Shown in pieces: positions 1 to 7,040 of a DNA stretch of 26,764 nucleotides. The notes under the pieces were generated by a model. The model was not told where the DNA came from. It ran no database searches and worked only from the letters and a program-made list of their open reading frames with translations. The DNA comes from Clostridium sp. CAG:452. Lineage in GTDB: Bacteria; Bacillota; Clostridia; TANB77; CAG-508. The stretch lies in NCBI GenBank assembly GCA_000434035.1, contig FR893522.1:201054-227817 (forward strand), in the 5' to 3' direction. Within the stretch, counting starts at the first letter, position 1, and each line of letters begins with the position of its first letter. A program made the position numbers and the translations under genes.

Positions 1-14
1 GGTTTTTCGTGCAT

Positions 15-332
15 TTAAGAAAGAAAGTAAAAGTAATGTTCGCTCCCATCAGATTGGGCTTCCCAAGTATTCACACTTTTAAGCATAAGATTAAACTCTT
101 TTGTATCCTCATCTCTATTAAGAATAAGATAAAAATCCAGTCCAGCATATGAGTTTAAAGAAAGTTCATACTCTATGGTATGAAGGTCATGCTGGAATTC
201 TGAGCTTGAAAAGTAGTCTACTAAAGGGAAGCGACAAAAATCATTGGGGTTTACAACATCCATGTTACATAAATCATTTGGAATGTTAACACAGGATGGA
301 ACAACACTTGATACTAACTCCCGTAAGGTCAT
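15..332 (-). CDS. Hypothetical 105-aa protein, foreign composition (cassette 1)
   Basis: I do not recognise the family. The predicted product is a soluble acidic protein of 105 residues with no signal peptide or membrane segment; its C-terminal half is rich in aromatic and acidic residues. An upstream ATG at 386 is in frame, but the start at 332 is preferred because AAAGGGG lies nine bases before it and because 386 falls inside the promoter -10 box. Base composition is visibly richer in G+C than the neighbours and uses codons rare in them. Codon 4 is CGG (positions 323-321), a triplet not used as a sense codon in any native gene here; a +1 shift there would meet TAG two codons later. It has its own promoter with an inverted repeat over the -10 box, so it looks like a self-contained acquired unit. 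Function unknown. Confidence 0.6.
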   Translation of the reverse strand: MTLRELVSSVVPSCVNIPNDLCNMDVVNPNDFCRFPLVDYFSSSEFQHDLHTIEYELSLNSYAGLDFYLILNRDEDTKEFNLMLKSVNTWEAQSDGSEHYFYFLS

Positions 333-385
333 AATAGTGACCCCTTTCAATATAAAGTCATCGAGACTTTGCTCAATGCCTATCA

Positions 386-414
386 ATTATATCATAGGCT
401 TTACATAAAGTAAA
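386..414 (-). promoter_or_regulatory. Promoter of cassette 1 with operator-like inverted repeat
   Basis: Reading the reverse strand, TTTACT (414-409) and TATAAT (391-386) are separated by 17 bases, with TGA just before the -10 box (extended -10). The six-base inverted repeat GCCTAT/ATAGGC (378-383 and 394-399) brackets the -10 box, as an operator would. A second inverted repeat, AAAGTC/GACTTT (354-359 and 365-370), lies in the transcribed leader. A dedicated repressor is inference. Confidence 0.55.
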
Positions 415-425
415 GAAAAAATAAG

Positions 426-454
426 TTGTAAAAAATTATAAAAGAATATATAAT
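426..454 (+). promoter_or_regulatory. Sigma-A type promoter for ymdB
   Basis: TTGTAA at 426-431 and a perfect TATAAT at 449-454, 17 bases apart, 27 bases before the ymdB start. It diverges from the cassette 1 promoter. Confidence 0.7.
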
Positions 455-481
455 AAAGCATAAAGAGAAAGGAGAATGCAA

Positions 482-1255
482 ATGAACATTTTAGTTTTAG
501 GGGATATAGTTGGAGAAAGTGCTGTAAAGAGAGTAAAAGAAATATTGCCAAAAGCGATAAAAGAAAATGATATAAATTTTGTAATAGCAAATGGAGAAAA
601 TAGTGCTGACGGCATGGGAATAACATCAAAAATATTTAAAGATTTAATGTGCGCAGGAGTAAATGTAGTAACCATGGGAAATCACACATGGGGTAAAAAG
701 GATATATTTAATATAATAGAAAACAAAAACTTGTTAAGACCAGCCAATTATCCAAAAGATGTATTAGGTAATGGGTATGGAATATATGAATACAATAACA
801 AAAAGATTGCTGTAATTAATCTAATTGGACGTGTAGATATGAATGTTTTATCTGAAAATCCATTTATAGTTGTAGAAGAAATTATAAATAAAATAAAAGA
901 TAGTGTAGATATAATTATAGTAGATTTTCATGCAGAGGCAACAGCAGAAAAAATAGCGATGGGATATTTTTTAGATGGAAAGATAACTTGCTTATATGGA
1001 ACACATACACATGTTGCAACAGCAGATGAAACCATTTTAGAGAAAGGCACAGCTTATATAACTGATATTGGAATGTCAGGACCACAAAAATCAGTAATTG
1101 GAATGGATGTAGATGTATCGATAAAAAGATTTGTAACAACACTTCCAGAAAGATATAAAACAAGTACAGATTCAAAAATAGTTTGCAATGGAATAATATT
1201 GAATATAAATGACGAAACTTGTCGAGTAGAAAAAATTAGACGAATAAAATTATAA
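482..1255 (+). CDS. ymdB: YmdB-family metallophosphoesterase
   Basis: A 257-residue calcineurin-like phosphoesterase of the YmdB family, which in Bacillus hydrolyses cyclic nucleotides such as 2',3'-cAMP and affects biofilm and motility choices. Visible metal-binding motifs in order: D8 in LGDIVG, NGEN at 37-40, GNHTWG at 66-71, then DFHAEATAEK, YGTHTHVATAD and TDIGMSGP in the second half. These are diagnostic for the family, and the length is normal. I chose ATG 482 rather than ATG 476 because AAAGGAG (468-474) is seven bases from 482 and only one base from 476. It has its own promoter and is followed by spoVS; in many Clostridia ymdB and spoVS are neighbours, usually near rny. Arginine codons CGA and CGT are used here as ordinary sense codons. 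Confidence 0.93.
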   Translation: MNILVLGDIVGESAVKRVKEILPKAIKENDINFVIANGENSADGMGITSKIFKDLMCAGVNVVTMGNHTWGKKDIFNIIENKNLLRPANYPKDVLGNGYGIYEYNNKKIAVINLIGRVDMNVLSENPFIVVEEIINKIKDSVDIIIVDFHAEATAEKIAMGYFLDGKITCLYGTHTHVATADETILEKGTAYITDIGMSGPQKSVIGMDVDVSIKRFVTTLPERYKTSTDSKIVCNGIILNINDETCRVEKIRRIKL

Positions 1256-1405
1256 TATTTGGCGAATTTAGTGCAATTTACGCGATGAAAACTTCCTTTT
1301 TTTACCAAAAATATATAGACATATTATCTAAAATATAATATAAAATAATAGTAACAAATGAAACAAAAGATAGAGTTACAAAAAAATAATTTTAGGAGGC
1401 AAAAA

Positions 1406-1669
1406 ATGGAAGTTTTAAAAATTTCATCAAAATCAAATCCAAATTCAGTAGCAGGGGCAATTGCGGGATTAGTAAAGGAGAGTAATAAAGCAGAAATGCA
1501 AGCAATAGGTGCAGGTGCATTAAATCAGGCTGTTAAAGCAGTGGCGATAGCAAGAGGATTCGTTGCACCATCAGGTGTAGACTTGGTATGCATACCAGCA
1601 TTTGCAGAAGTAGAAGTGGAAGGAGAAAATAGAACAGGAATGAAATTAATTATTGAATCTAGAAAATAA
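1406..1669 (+). CDS. spoVS: Stage V sporulation protein S
   Basis: An 87-residue protein matching SpoVS along its full length, including the GAIAGLVKE, AIGAGALNQAVKA and RGFVAPSG stretches. SpoVS belongs to the Alba-like small proteins and is needed for spore coat and core maturation in Bacillus. Start ATG 1406 follows AGGAGG with good spacing; an in-frame ATG at 1358 lacks a ribosome binding site. A strong terminator follows within 20 bases, so the gene ends its transcript. The 150-base gap before it contains a TATAAT at 1334-1339 without a convincing -35, so the promoter may depend on an alternative sigma factor. It supports a spore-forming lifestyle. Confidence 0.95.
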   Translation: MEVLKISSKSNPNSVAGAIAGLVKESNKAEMQAIGAGALNQAVKAVAIARGFVAPSGVDLVCIPAFAEVEVEGENRTGMKLIIESRK

Positions 1670-1684
1670 TTAATTAAAATATAT

Positions 1685-1710
1685 GGGGGCTAATTTATTA
1701 GCCCCTTTTT
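1685..1710 (+). terminator. Rho-independent terminator after spoVS
   Basis: GGGGCTAA pairs with TTAGCCCC around a four-base loop and is followed by TTTTT. Confidence 0.85.
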
Positions 1711-1732
1711 GTTGAATAGAATGGAGAACAAT

Positions 1733-3292
1733 ATGAAAACTAATGTGTTCAAAACAATATTTTTTACAATAGTGATACTTCTTACAATACTTGCAATATA
1801 TATAATTTATAAAGATAATAAAAATGAAAGAATACCTACAAATAGTAAAAAAACAGATGTAAAAATTAATAAAGAAATGAATTTAGGAATATGCAATTTT
1901 GATACAATAAATCCACTATTAACACAAAACAAAGATGTACAGTATGTAGATAAACTTGTATTTAATTCACTAGTAAATGTAAACAAGAACTTTGAAATAG
2001 AAAATGATTTAGCACAAGAAATTTCAAAAATAAATGATAAAACATATATAATAAAAACAAAAGAAAATATGAACTGGCATGATGGGACAAGTTTTACAAC
2101 AGAAGATATAGCATTTACAATAGAAGCTTTGAAAAATAAAAAAACATTATATAGCAAGAATGTTGAAAATATTATAAAAACTGAGATTATAGATAAAAAT
2201 ACAATAAAAATATACTTAGATGAACCAGTAGCTTTTTTTAAATACATGTTGAATTTCCCAATATTAGCCAGTCATGCATACAACAAGCAAACTTTAGAGG
2301 CAATTACAAAAGTGCCAATAGGTACAGGTAATTATAAAATAATACAAATAGCTGAGAATGAAATAAAACTAGAAAAAGCAAATAGTGAATTTCAAAGCAA
2401 AATAACTGATATAAATATTAAAATATATAAAAGCATAAAAGAGGTATATTCAAAGTTTTCAAAAAAAGAAATAGACTTAATAACAACTCAAAACATATAT
2501 TACGAAGACTATATAGGAAGTATGGGATTTAACATAGAAATTTCAAAGGGAAGAAAATTTGATTATCTTGCTATAAACAATCAAAAAAGAGAATTACAGA
2601 ATAAAGAAGTAAGAAAAGCAATTTACTATGCAATAGATAAAAAAGAAATTATATATAATATTTACAATAATAAATACATTGCAAGCAATTTTCCATTAGA
2701 TTATGGTTGCTACTTATATCAAAATAATGAAGAAAAAGATGAGTATAATCCAACTCAAGCAAAAGGGACATTAACAGATGCGGGATGGAATTACAGAAAC
2801 AATATATGGAGAAAGGGTAATAGTAAATTAGAATTTAATTTAGTGGTAAATAGTGAAAACGAAGAAAGGGTGCGTGTAGCAGAGTTAATTAAAGAACAAC
2901 TAGAAAAAATAGGAATAAAAATTAATATAGTAAAAGTAAATAATAATATATATAACAACTATTTAAAAAATAAAAATTATGATATAATCCTAACTGGAAA
3001 TATAATTCCTTTGTATCCAGACTTGAATTCATATTTGGGAGAAAGCAACTTATCTAATTTCAATAACAAAGAAGTATCTGAAATATTAAAACAAATAGAT
3101 AGTATAGAAGATAAAGAGCTATTACAGCAAAAATATAATAGGATATATGAAATTTATAAAGAAGAAATGCCATTTATTAGCTTATACAATAATGTCAATT
3201 TTATATTATATTCAAGAGAGCTAAAAGGTGACTTATCAAGTAATTGGTATGATGTTTTTTATAACATAGAAAATTGGTACAAAATAAAATAA
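1733..3292 (+). CDS. Membrane-anchored family 5 solute-binding protein
   Basis: A 519-residue protein of the SBP_bac_5 (oligopeptide/nickel-type) family. Visible family signs: the opening block FDTINPLLTQ, WHDGTSFTTEDIAFTIEAL near residue 120, and the PIGTGNYKI and later NNKEVSEILKQID regions. An N-terminal hydrophobic segment (about residues 8-27) is present, but there is no lipobox cysteine, so it is probably held by an uncleaved transmembrane anchor and not as a lipoprotein. Start ATG 1733 is chosen because GGAG lies six bases upstream; ATG 1721 and TTG 1709 lack a site. No permease or ATPase genes are adjacent, so its transporter partner, if any, is elsewhere; peptide sensing or scavenging is inferred only. 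It lies directly downstream of the spoVS terminator and is probably expressed by read-through or from an unseen promoter. Confidence 0.8.
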   Translation: MKTNVFKTIFFTIVILLTILAIYIIYKDNKNERIPTNSKKTDVKINKEMNLGICNFDTINPLLTQNKDVQYVDKLVFNSLVNVNKNFEIENDLAQEISKINDKTYIIKTKENMNWHDGTSFTTEDIAFTIEALKNKKTLYSKNVENIIKTEIIDKNTIKIYLDEPVAFFKYMLNFPILASHAYNKQTLEAITKVPIGTGNYKIIQIAENEIKLEKANSEFQSKITDINIKIYKSIKEVYSKFSKKEIDLITTQNIYYEDYIGSMGFNIEISKGRKFDYLAINNQKRELQNKEVRKAIYYAIDKKEIIYNIYNNKYIASNFPLDYGCYLYQNNEEKDEYNPTQAKGTLTDAGWNYRNNIWRKGNSKLEFNLVVNSENEERVRVAELIKEQLEKIGIKINIVKVNNNIYNNYLKNKNYDIILTGNIIPLYPDLNSYLGESNLSNFNNKEVSEILKQIDSIEDKELLQQKYNRIYEIYKEEMPFISLYNNVNFILYSRELKGDLSSNWYDVFYNIENWYKIK

Positions 3293-3322
3293 TAATAACA
3301 ATAAAATAAATTAAAAAAATGC

Positions 3323-3350
3323 TTGACAAAATAAAATTATCATATATAAT
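3323..3350 (+). promoter_or_regulatory. recA promoter
   Basis: Perfect TTGACA (3323-3328) and perfect TATAAT (3345-3350) with a 16-base spacer. The strength is that expected for an SOS gene held down by a repressor. Confidence 0.8.
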
Positions 3351-3355
3351 AATAC

Positions 3356-3369
3356 CAAACAAGCGTTTG
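3356..3369 (+). promoter_or_regulatory. LexA/DinR-type SOS box
   Basis: CAAACAAGCGTTTG matches the Bacillus SOS box consensus CGAACRNRYGTTYG at 13 of 14 positions, the second base being A instead of G, with paired C-A-A-A-C and G-T-T-T-G half sites. It begins six bases after the -10 box, over the expected start point, a classic repression position. Confidence 0.75.
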
Positions 3370-3401
3370 AAACAAGAAACTTAATTTGAGGAGGAAAAAT
3401 A

Positions 3402-4448
3402 ATGAGCGAGCAAAACACAGAAAAAAAGAGAGCATTGGAAGTAGCATTAAGTCAAATTGAAAAACAATTTGGAAAAGGATCAGTAATGAAACTTGGTGAA
3501 TATCAAGCAATGAATGTAGAAGCAATTCCAACAGGAGCATTAGGATTAGACATAGCCTTAGGTATAGGAGGAGTTCCTAGAGGAAGAATAATAGAAATAT
3601 TTGGACCAGAATCTTCTGGAAAAACAACACTTGCATTACATATAATAGCAGAAGCACAAAAAATGAATGGAGAAGCAGCATTTATAGATGCAGAACACGC
3701 TTTAGACCCAGTATATGCAAAACATTTAGGAGTAGATATAGATAACCTAATAGTTTCTCAACCAGACACAGGTGAACAAGCATTAGAAATTACAGAAAGT
3801 TTAGTAAGAAGCGGAGCATTAGATGTAATTGTAGTAGACTCCGTTGCAGCATTAGTACCAAAAGCTGAAATAGATGGGGACATGGGAGACTCACACATGG
3901 GACTACAAGCAAGACTTATGTCACAAGCATTAAGAAAATTAGCAGGAGCTATAAACAAATCAAAAACAGTTATAATATTTATAAACCAATTAAGAGAAAA
4001 AATAGGAGTAATGTTTGGAAACCCTGAAACAACAACAGGGGGAAGAGCATTAAAATTCTATGCATCTGTAAGATTAGATATTAGAAAAATAGAAAATATA
4101 AAACAAGATGGAGAAATAGTAGGAAACCGTGCAAGAGTAAAAGTTGTAAAAAACAAGGTTGCACCACCATTTAGAGAGGCAGAATTTGATATAGTATATG
4201 GCAAAGGAATATCAAAAGAAGGAAATATTCTAGATATGGCAGTAAACTTAGACATAATAGAAAAAAGTGGTTCATGGTTTAGCTATAATGGAGAAAAAAT
4301 AGGACAAGGAAGAGAAAATGTAAAACAATATCTACACAACAATCCAGAAGTAATGGAAGAAGTAGAGAAAAAAGTTAGAGAAAACTTTGAAGAAGCATTT
4401 GAAAAAAGTTTAGGAGACAACGAAGAAGACGAAGACACAGAAGAATAA
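3402..4448 (+). CDS. recA: Recombinase RecA
   Basis: A 348-residue RecA, full length. Walker A is GPESSGKT at residues 68-75; the MAW-type motif appears near QPDTGEQALEI, Walker B near VIVVDSVAAL, and loop 2 near FGNPETTTGGRALKFY. The C-terminus is an acidic tail of E and D residues, which in other RecA proteins tunes DNA binding. GAGGAGG precedes ATG 3402 with good spacing. It is the strand-exchange protein of homologous recombination and the co-protease that triggers LexA cleavage; the SOS box just upstream shows autoregulation through that circuit. recX, its usual modulator, follows after a 139-base gap occupied by a palindromic element. Confidence 0.97.
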   Translation: MSEQNTEKKRALEVALSQIEKQFGKGSVMKLGEYQAMNVEAIPTGALGLDIALGIGGVPRGRIIEIFGPESSGKTTLALHIIAEAQKMNGEAAFIDAEHALDPVYAKHLGVDIDNLIVSQPDTGEQALEITESLVRSGALDVIVVDSVAALVPKAEIDGDMGDSHMGLQARLMSQALRKLAGAINKSKTVIIFINQLREKIGVMFGNPETTTGGRALKFYASVRLDIRKIENIKQDGEIVGNRARVKVVKNKVAPPFREAEFDIVYGKGISKEGNILDMAVNLDIIEKSGSWFSYNGEKIGQGRENVKQYLHNNPEVMEEVEKKVRENFEEAFEKSLGDNEEDEDTEE

Positions 4449-4463
4449 AATATATTTATAAAT

Positions 4464-4564
4464 AGGAATTTGTGTGAGGGGGAATTCTAGGGACTGTCCT
4501 TCAAAATCACCAAACCTGGGGATTTTTGGGACTGTCCTGAATTCACCCGGAATTAAGCAAATTC
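4464..4564. repeat. REP-like nested palindromic element between recA and recX
   Basis: A roughly 100-base intergenic block with higher G+C than its surroundings. Outer arms GGAATTTG (4464-4471) and CAAATTCC (4557-4564) are perfect inverted repeats. Inner arms GGGGGAATTC (4477-4486) and GAATTCACCC (4538-4547) pair with one mismatch. Inside are two direct copies of GGGACTGTCCT (4489-4499 and 4527-4537), each containing the small palindrome GGACTGTCC. The layout resembles REP or BIME elements mobilised by REP-associated tyrosine transposases; no transposase is in this window. It could instead act as an attenuator limiting recX expression. Confidence 0.65.
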
Positions 4565-4587
4565 CAATTTAATAATAGGAGTAATCA

Positions 4588-5028
4588 ATGGATTATGTAG
4601 AAGAATTTGACAAACTAAAAACAAAAGTATTAAAATATATATTATTTAAAAAAAGAACAGAACAAGAAGTAAGACAAAAATTTAGAGAAGATTCTGGAGA
4701 AATGCTAGATGATGTGATAGAAGAATTAAAAGAATTAGACTACATAAACGATGAAAATTACATACAAAGAGCAGTAAATGAATTTAAAAATTTAAAGAAT
4801 ATGTCAATAAAAGAAATTCAATATAAACTAATGACAAAAGGCTTAAAAAAAGATATAATAGATAATTATATATGCAATAATAAAGAAGAACTATTAGAAT
4901 ACGAAATACAATCTGCAAAGAATATAGCAATAAAAAAACAAAATAGTTTAGAAAGAGAGGAGATAATAGCCTATCTAGCTAAAAAAGGTTATTTATCAGA
5001 AACAATAAAAATTGCATTAGAAGAGTAA
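4588..5028 (+). CDS. recX: Regulatory protein RecX
   Basis: A 146-residue RecX family protein, predicted entirely helical, with the typical KYILFKKRTEQEVRQKF opening repeat, DYINDENYIQRAVNE and the following KEIQYKLMTKGL block. RecX binds RecA filaments and modulates their assembly and strand exchange. It is much shorter than the roughly 260-residue Bacillus protein and close to the short E. coli form. It starts at ATG 4588 with a GGAG site and sits 139 bases after recA, consistent with partial co-expression through or past the palindromic element. scpA follows after 17 bases. Confidence 0.85.
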   Translation: MDYVEEFDKLKTKVLKYILFKKRTEQEVRQKFREDSGEMLDDVIEELKELDYINDENYIQRAVNEFKNLKNMSIKEIQYKLMTKGLKKDIIDNYICNNKEELLEYEIQSAKNIAIKKQNSLEREEIIAYLAKKGYLSETIKIALEE

Positions 5029-5045
5029 TATTTAAGGAGTAAAAA

Positions 5046-5795
5046 GTGAACAACATTTTAACATTAGAAACAAATAAATATGCAATAAAACTAGATAATT
5101 TCGAGGGGCCTTTAGATTTATTATGTCATTTAGTAGATAAAAACAAAATGGATATAAATCAAATAAAAATATCAGAAATTACAGACCAGTACATAGATTA
5201 TATAAATAAAATGCAAGAATTAAATTTAGATGTAACAAGTGAATTTATATTAATGGCTTCAACATTATTATTTATAAAATCAAAAAGCCTTTTACCAAAA
5301 CAAGTAGAAGACGAGGCAGAGCTTACAGAAGAAGAACTAATACATAGAATAATTGAATACAAAAAATATAAGGAGATTTCTAAAAAATTAAAAGAGCTTT
5401 ACCAAGTATATTCTAAAAGGTTCTATAAAGTACCAGACAAAATAGAATTACCAGCGAGAAAACTAGAACAAAACTATTCAAAAGATTTAATAGAACAGAG
5501 TTACAAGAATTTAGTAGAAAAGAATAAATCAAAAATAAATAAAAATGCTATAAACATAGAAAAAATAGCAATAACAGAAACAGTTACTGTTACGAGCAAA
5601 GTAAAAGATATATTTAAAGAACTTATAAAAAAACCGAGATTTATATTTAGTAAATTATGTAGTGCAAAAAAATATACAAGACTAGAAACTGTAACAGCAT
5701 TTTCTGGAATATTAGAATTAACAAGAAGAAACAAAATAAAAGCACAGCAAGAAAGGAACTTTGGGGATATCATAGTAGAAAAAGCAAGCAAGTAG
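5046..5795 (+). CDS. scpA: Segregation and condensation protein A
   Basis: A 249-residue ScpA (kleisin) that would bridge the SMC heads in the SMC-ScpAB condensin. The signature YAIKLDNFEGPLDLLCHLV is at residues 12-30, followed by DITSEFILMASTLLFIKSKSLLP-like sequence (here beginning LDVTSEF) and a C-terminal winged-helix region ending AQQERNFGDIIVE. The start is GTG 5046, supported by AAGGAG six bases upstream. In many Clostridia scpB follows immediately; here a terminator overlaps the stop codon and the next ORF is a foreign cassette, so scpB must be elsewhere or lost. Confidence 0.92.
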   Translation: MNNILTLETNKYAIKLDNFEGPLDLLCHLVDKNKMDINQIKISEITDQYIDYINKMQELNLDVTSEFILMASTLLFIKSKSLLPKQVEDEAELTEEELIHRIIEYKKYKEISKKLKELYQVYSKRFYKVPDKIELPARKLEQNYSKDLIEQSYKNLVEKNKSKINKNAINIEKIAITETVTVTSKVKDIFKELIKKPRFIFSKLCSAKKYTRLETVTAFSGILELTRRNKIKAQQERNFGDIIVEKASK

Positions 5796-5806
5796 CTTGC
5801 TTTTTT
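5783..5806 (+). terminator. Terminator overlapping the end of scpA
   Basis: AGCAAGC pairs with GCTTGCT around a five-base loop, followed by a run of T to 5806. The hairpin contains the scpA stop codon. Confidence 0.8.
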
Positions 5807-5817
5807 ATGTTAAGTGT

Positions 5818-5842
5818 GATAATATTTATGTACTCTAAAGTA
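5818..5842 (+). promoter_or_regulatory. Possible cassette 2 promoter and palindrome
   Basis: TGTGATAAT resembles an extended -10 element (GATAAT 5818-5823). It is followed by ATGTACT (5828-5834), also present near the start point of cassette 3, and by TACT/AGTA half sites (5831-5834 and 5839-5842). No clear -35 was seen. Confidence 0.35.
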
Positions 5843-6238
5843 TTGCCCCATAAATGACCTTATATATTAAGAGGAGGAAAAAGGATGCTTAGAGAAATAC
5901 GCAGTTGGCAGGAAGAAAAGACAATATTTTCCCATGTAAAATATGTTGGACGGGACTTTTATGGTCCTATGCTTGATCTCATAATTATACATGAGGAGGA
6001 CTTGATGCCAGTCGTAGAAGTAATAGCAAGTAGCTACAAGTTCGAAGATGTCGCAATTGCTGATGGCATTAACGTGACAGTAGAGAAAGCTGCTAAGGAA
6101 ATCTTTGATAAGTACGGAAACCACAAAATCAAAACAAAGTTTGGGGATGTTTTAATAACCTCAAGCAATACCACAGAAGCGTTCGATGATTTTAGAAAGA
6201 GTTTGCTATTGTTCTAAAATCCAAACTAAATGGGGCAA
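5843..6238. repeat. Nine-base inverted repeat flanking cassette 2
   Basis: TTGCCCCAT at 5843-5851 and ATGGGGCAA at 6230-6238 are perfect inverted copies, one in the 5' leader and one in the 3' region of the cassette 2 transcript. They could be remnants of mobile ends or could pair in the mRNA to join its two ends. Confidence 0.5.
5885..6217 (+). CDS. Hypothetical 110-aa protein, foreign composition (cassette 2)
   Basis: I do not recognise the family. It is a 110-residue soluble protein with a short basic and aromatic start (residues 1-25), an acidic middle, and a C-terminal part predicted as mixed alpha/beta. There is no signal peptide or membrane helix. ATG 5885 follows AGGAGG by seven bases. 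Codon use and G+C (about 40 percent by eye) differ sharply from scpA and the next gene. Codon 23 is CGG (5951-5953) followed by G; reading it with a +1 shift would reach TAA after ten codons. The gene is flanked by inverted copies of TTGCCCCAT (5843-5851 and 6230-6238) and ends in a very strong terminator, so it appears to be a self-contained unit placed between scpA and the DUF2953 gene. Confidence 0.7.
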   Translation: MLREIRSWQEEKTIFSHVKYVGRDFYGPMLDLIIIHEEDLMPVVEVIASSYKFEDVAIADGINVTVEKAAKEIFDKYGNHKIKTKFGDVLITSSNTTEAFDDFRKSLLLF

Positions 6239-6256
6239 CAGGATGGAGTTCTATCC

Positions 6257-6295
6257 GAGAGAGGTAAGTTTTATCTTACCTCTCTCTTCTTGTTT
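6257..6295 (+). terminator. Strong terminator after cassette 2
   Basis: A perfect 12-base stem (6257-6268 with 6275-6286) with a six-base loop, followed by TTCTTGTTT. Confidence 0.85.
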
Positions 6296-6386
6296 AAAAA
6301 GTGTGACAAAGCCACATTTTCTTGTAGACTTTGTATAACAATACAAAATTTGGAAATAATATATTTAAATCTAAGGAGTAAATAAA

Positions 6387-7040
6387 ATGTTCATATTTTG
6401 GATTGTATTAATACTAATTTCAATTTTGTCAATATTTTTTATAATGCTTATATTATCTACAATACAAATAGAAATAAACAACTTAAACTTTGATTCGAGC
6501 AAAACAAAAAGCAAAAGGCTACAAGAATATTTATTTATTATTAAACTAAAGCTATTTAACAAAATAACATGGATAAAATTAAAAATAAATAAAACCAAAA
6601 TAAATAAAGCAAAAAACAGTAAATTTTATAAAAAAGTAGTATTAAACAAAATAAAGAATATAAAAGGAATGCAGGACTTAAAAGTAGAAAATATAAAAGT
6701 ATTAAAAGAATTAGAAATAAAAATAGACAAATTAAATTTGTTTTTTGAATTTTGTATTGAGAATAGTGCTGTAACAGCATTTTCAACAGTCATTATATCT
6801 ACATTAATTTCAGTTATTTTATCCATATTTGCCAATGGTTATAAAAAAGAAAAGTATGAGTATAAAATAAAGCCAATATTTGGCAAGCAAAACTTTTTAA
6901 AAATATGTATAGATTGTATAATTAGCCTAAAAATGGTACATATTATAAACATAATATATATTTTAAAAAAGAAAAGGAGTGTAAATAAATATGACAAGCG
7001 AACATCCGATAGAAGGACTTATGCTTACAGCAATGAATAG
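6387..7040 (+). CDS. DUF2953 family membrane protein (YtfI-like)
   Basis: A 217-residue protein with an N-terminal membrane helix (about residues 3-24), a long Lys- and Asn-rich linker, and a second hydrophobic region near residues 128-148. Family assignment to DUF2953 rests on this layout and on its position directly before gerW/ytfJ, an arrangement known from Bacillus (ytfI-ytfJ) and Clostridia. TAAGGAG precedes ATG 6387. Its 3' end overlaps gerW by 50 bases, which implies translational coupling. Extreme A+T content makes the linker sequence uninformative. A sporulation role is suggested by context only. Confidence 0.7.
   Translation: MFIFWIVLILISILSIFFIMLILSTIQIEINNLNFDSSKTKSKRLQEYLFIIKLKLFNKITWIKLKINKTKINKAKNSKFYKKVVLNKIKNIKGMQDLKVENIKVLKELEIKIDKLNLFFEFCIENSAVTAFSTVIISTLISVILSIFANGYKKEKYEYKIKPIFGKQNFLKICIDCIISLKMVHIINIIYILKKKRSVNKYDKRTSDRRTYAYSNE

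Noticed and set aside
4464..4564. The recA-recX repeats as a small CRISPR array
   Set aside because: Only two 11-base copies with a 27-base interval inside nested inverted repeats; no cas genes or regular repeat length.
6231..6293. A small ORF from the ATG at 6230, downstream of cassette 2
   Set aside because: It has no ribosome binding site and runs through the perfect terminator hairpin; the open frame is a by-product of the repeat.
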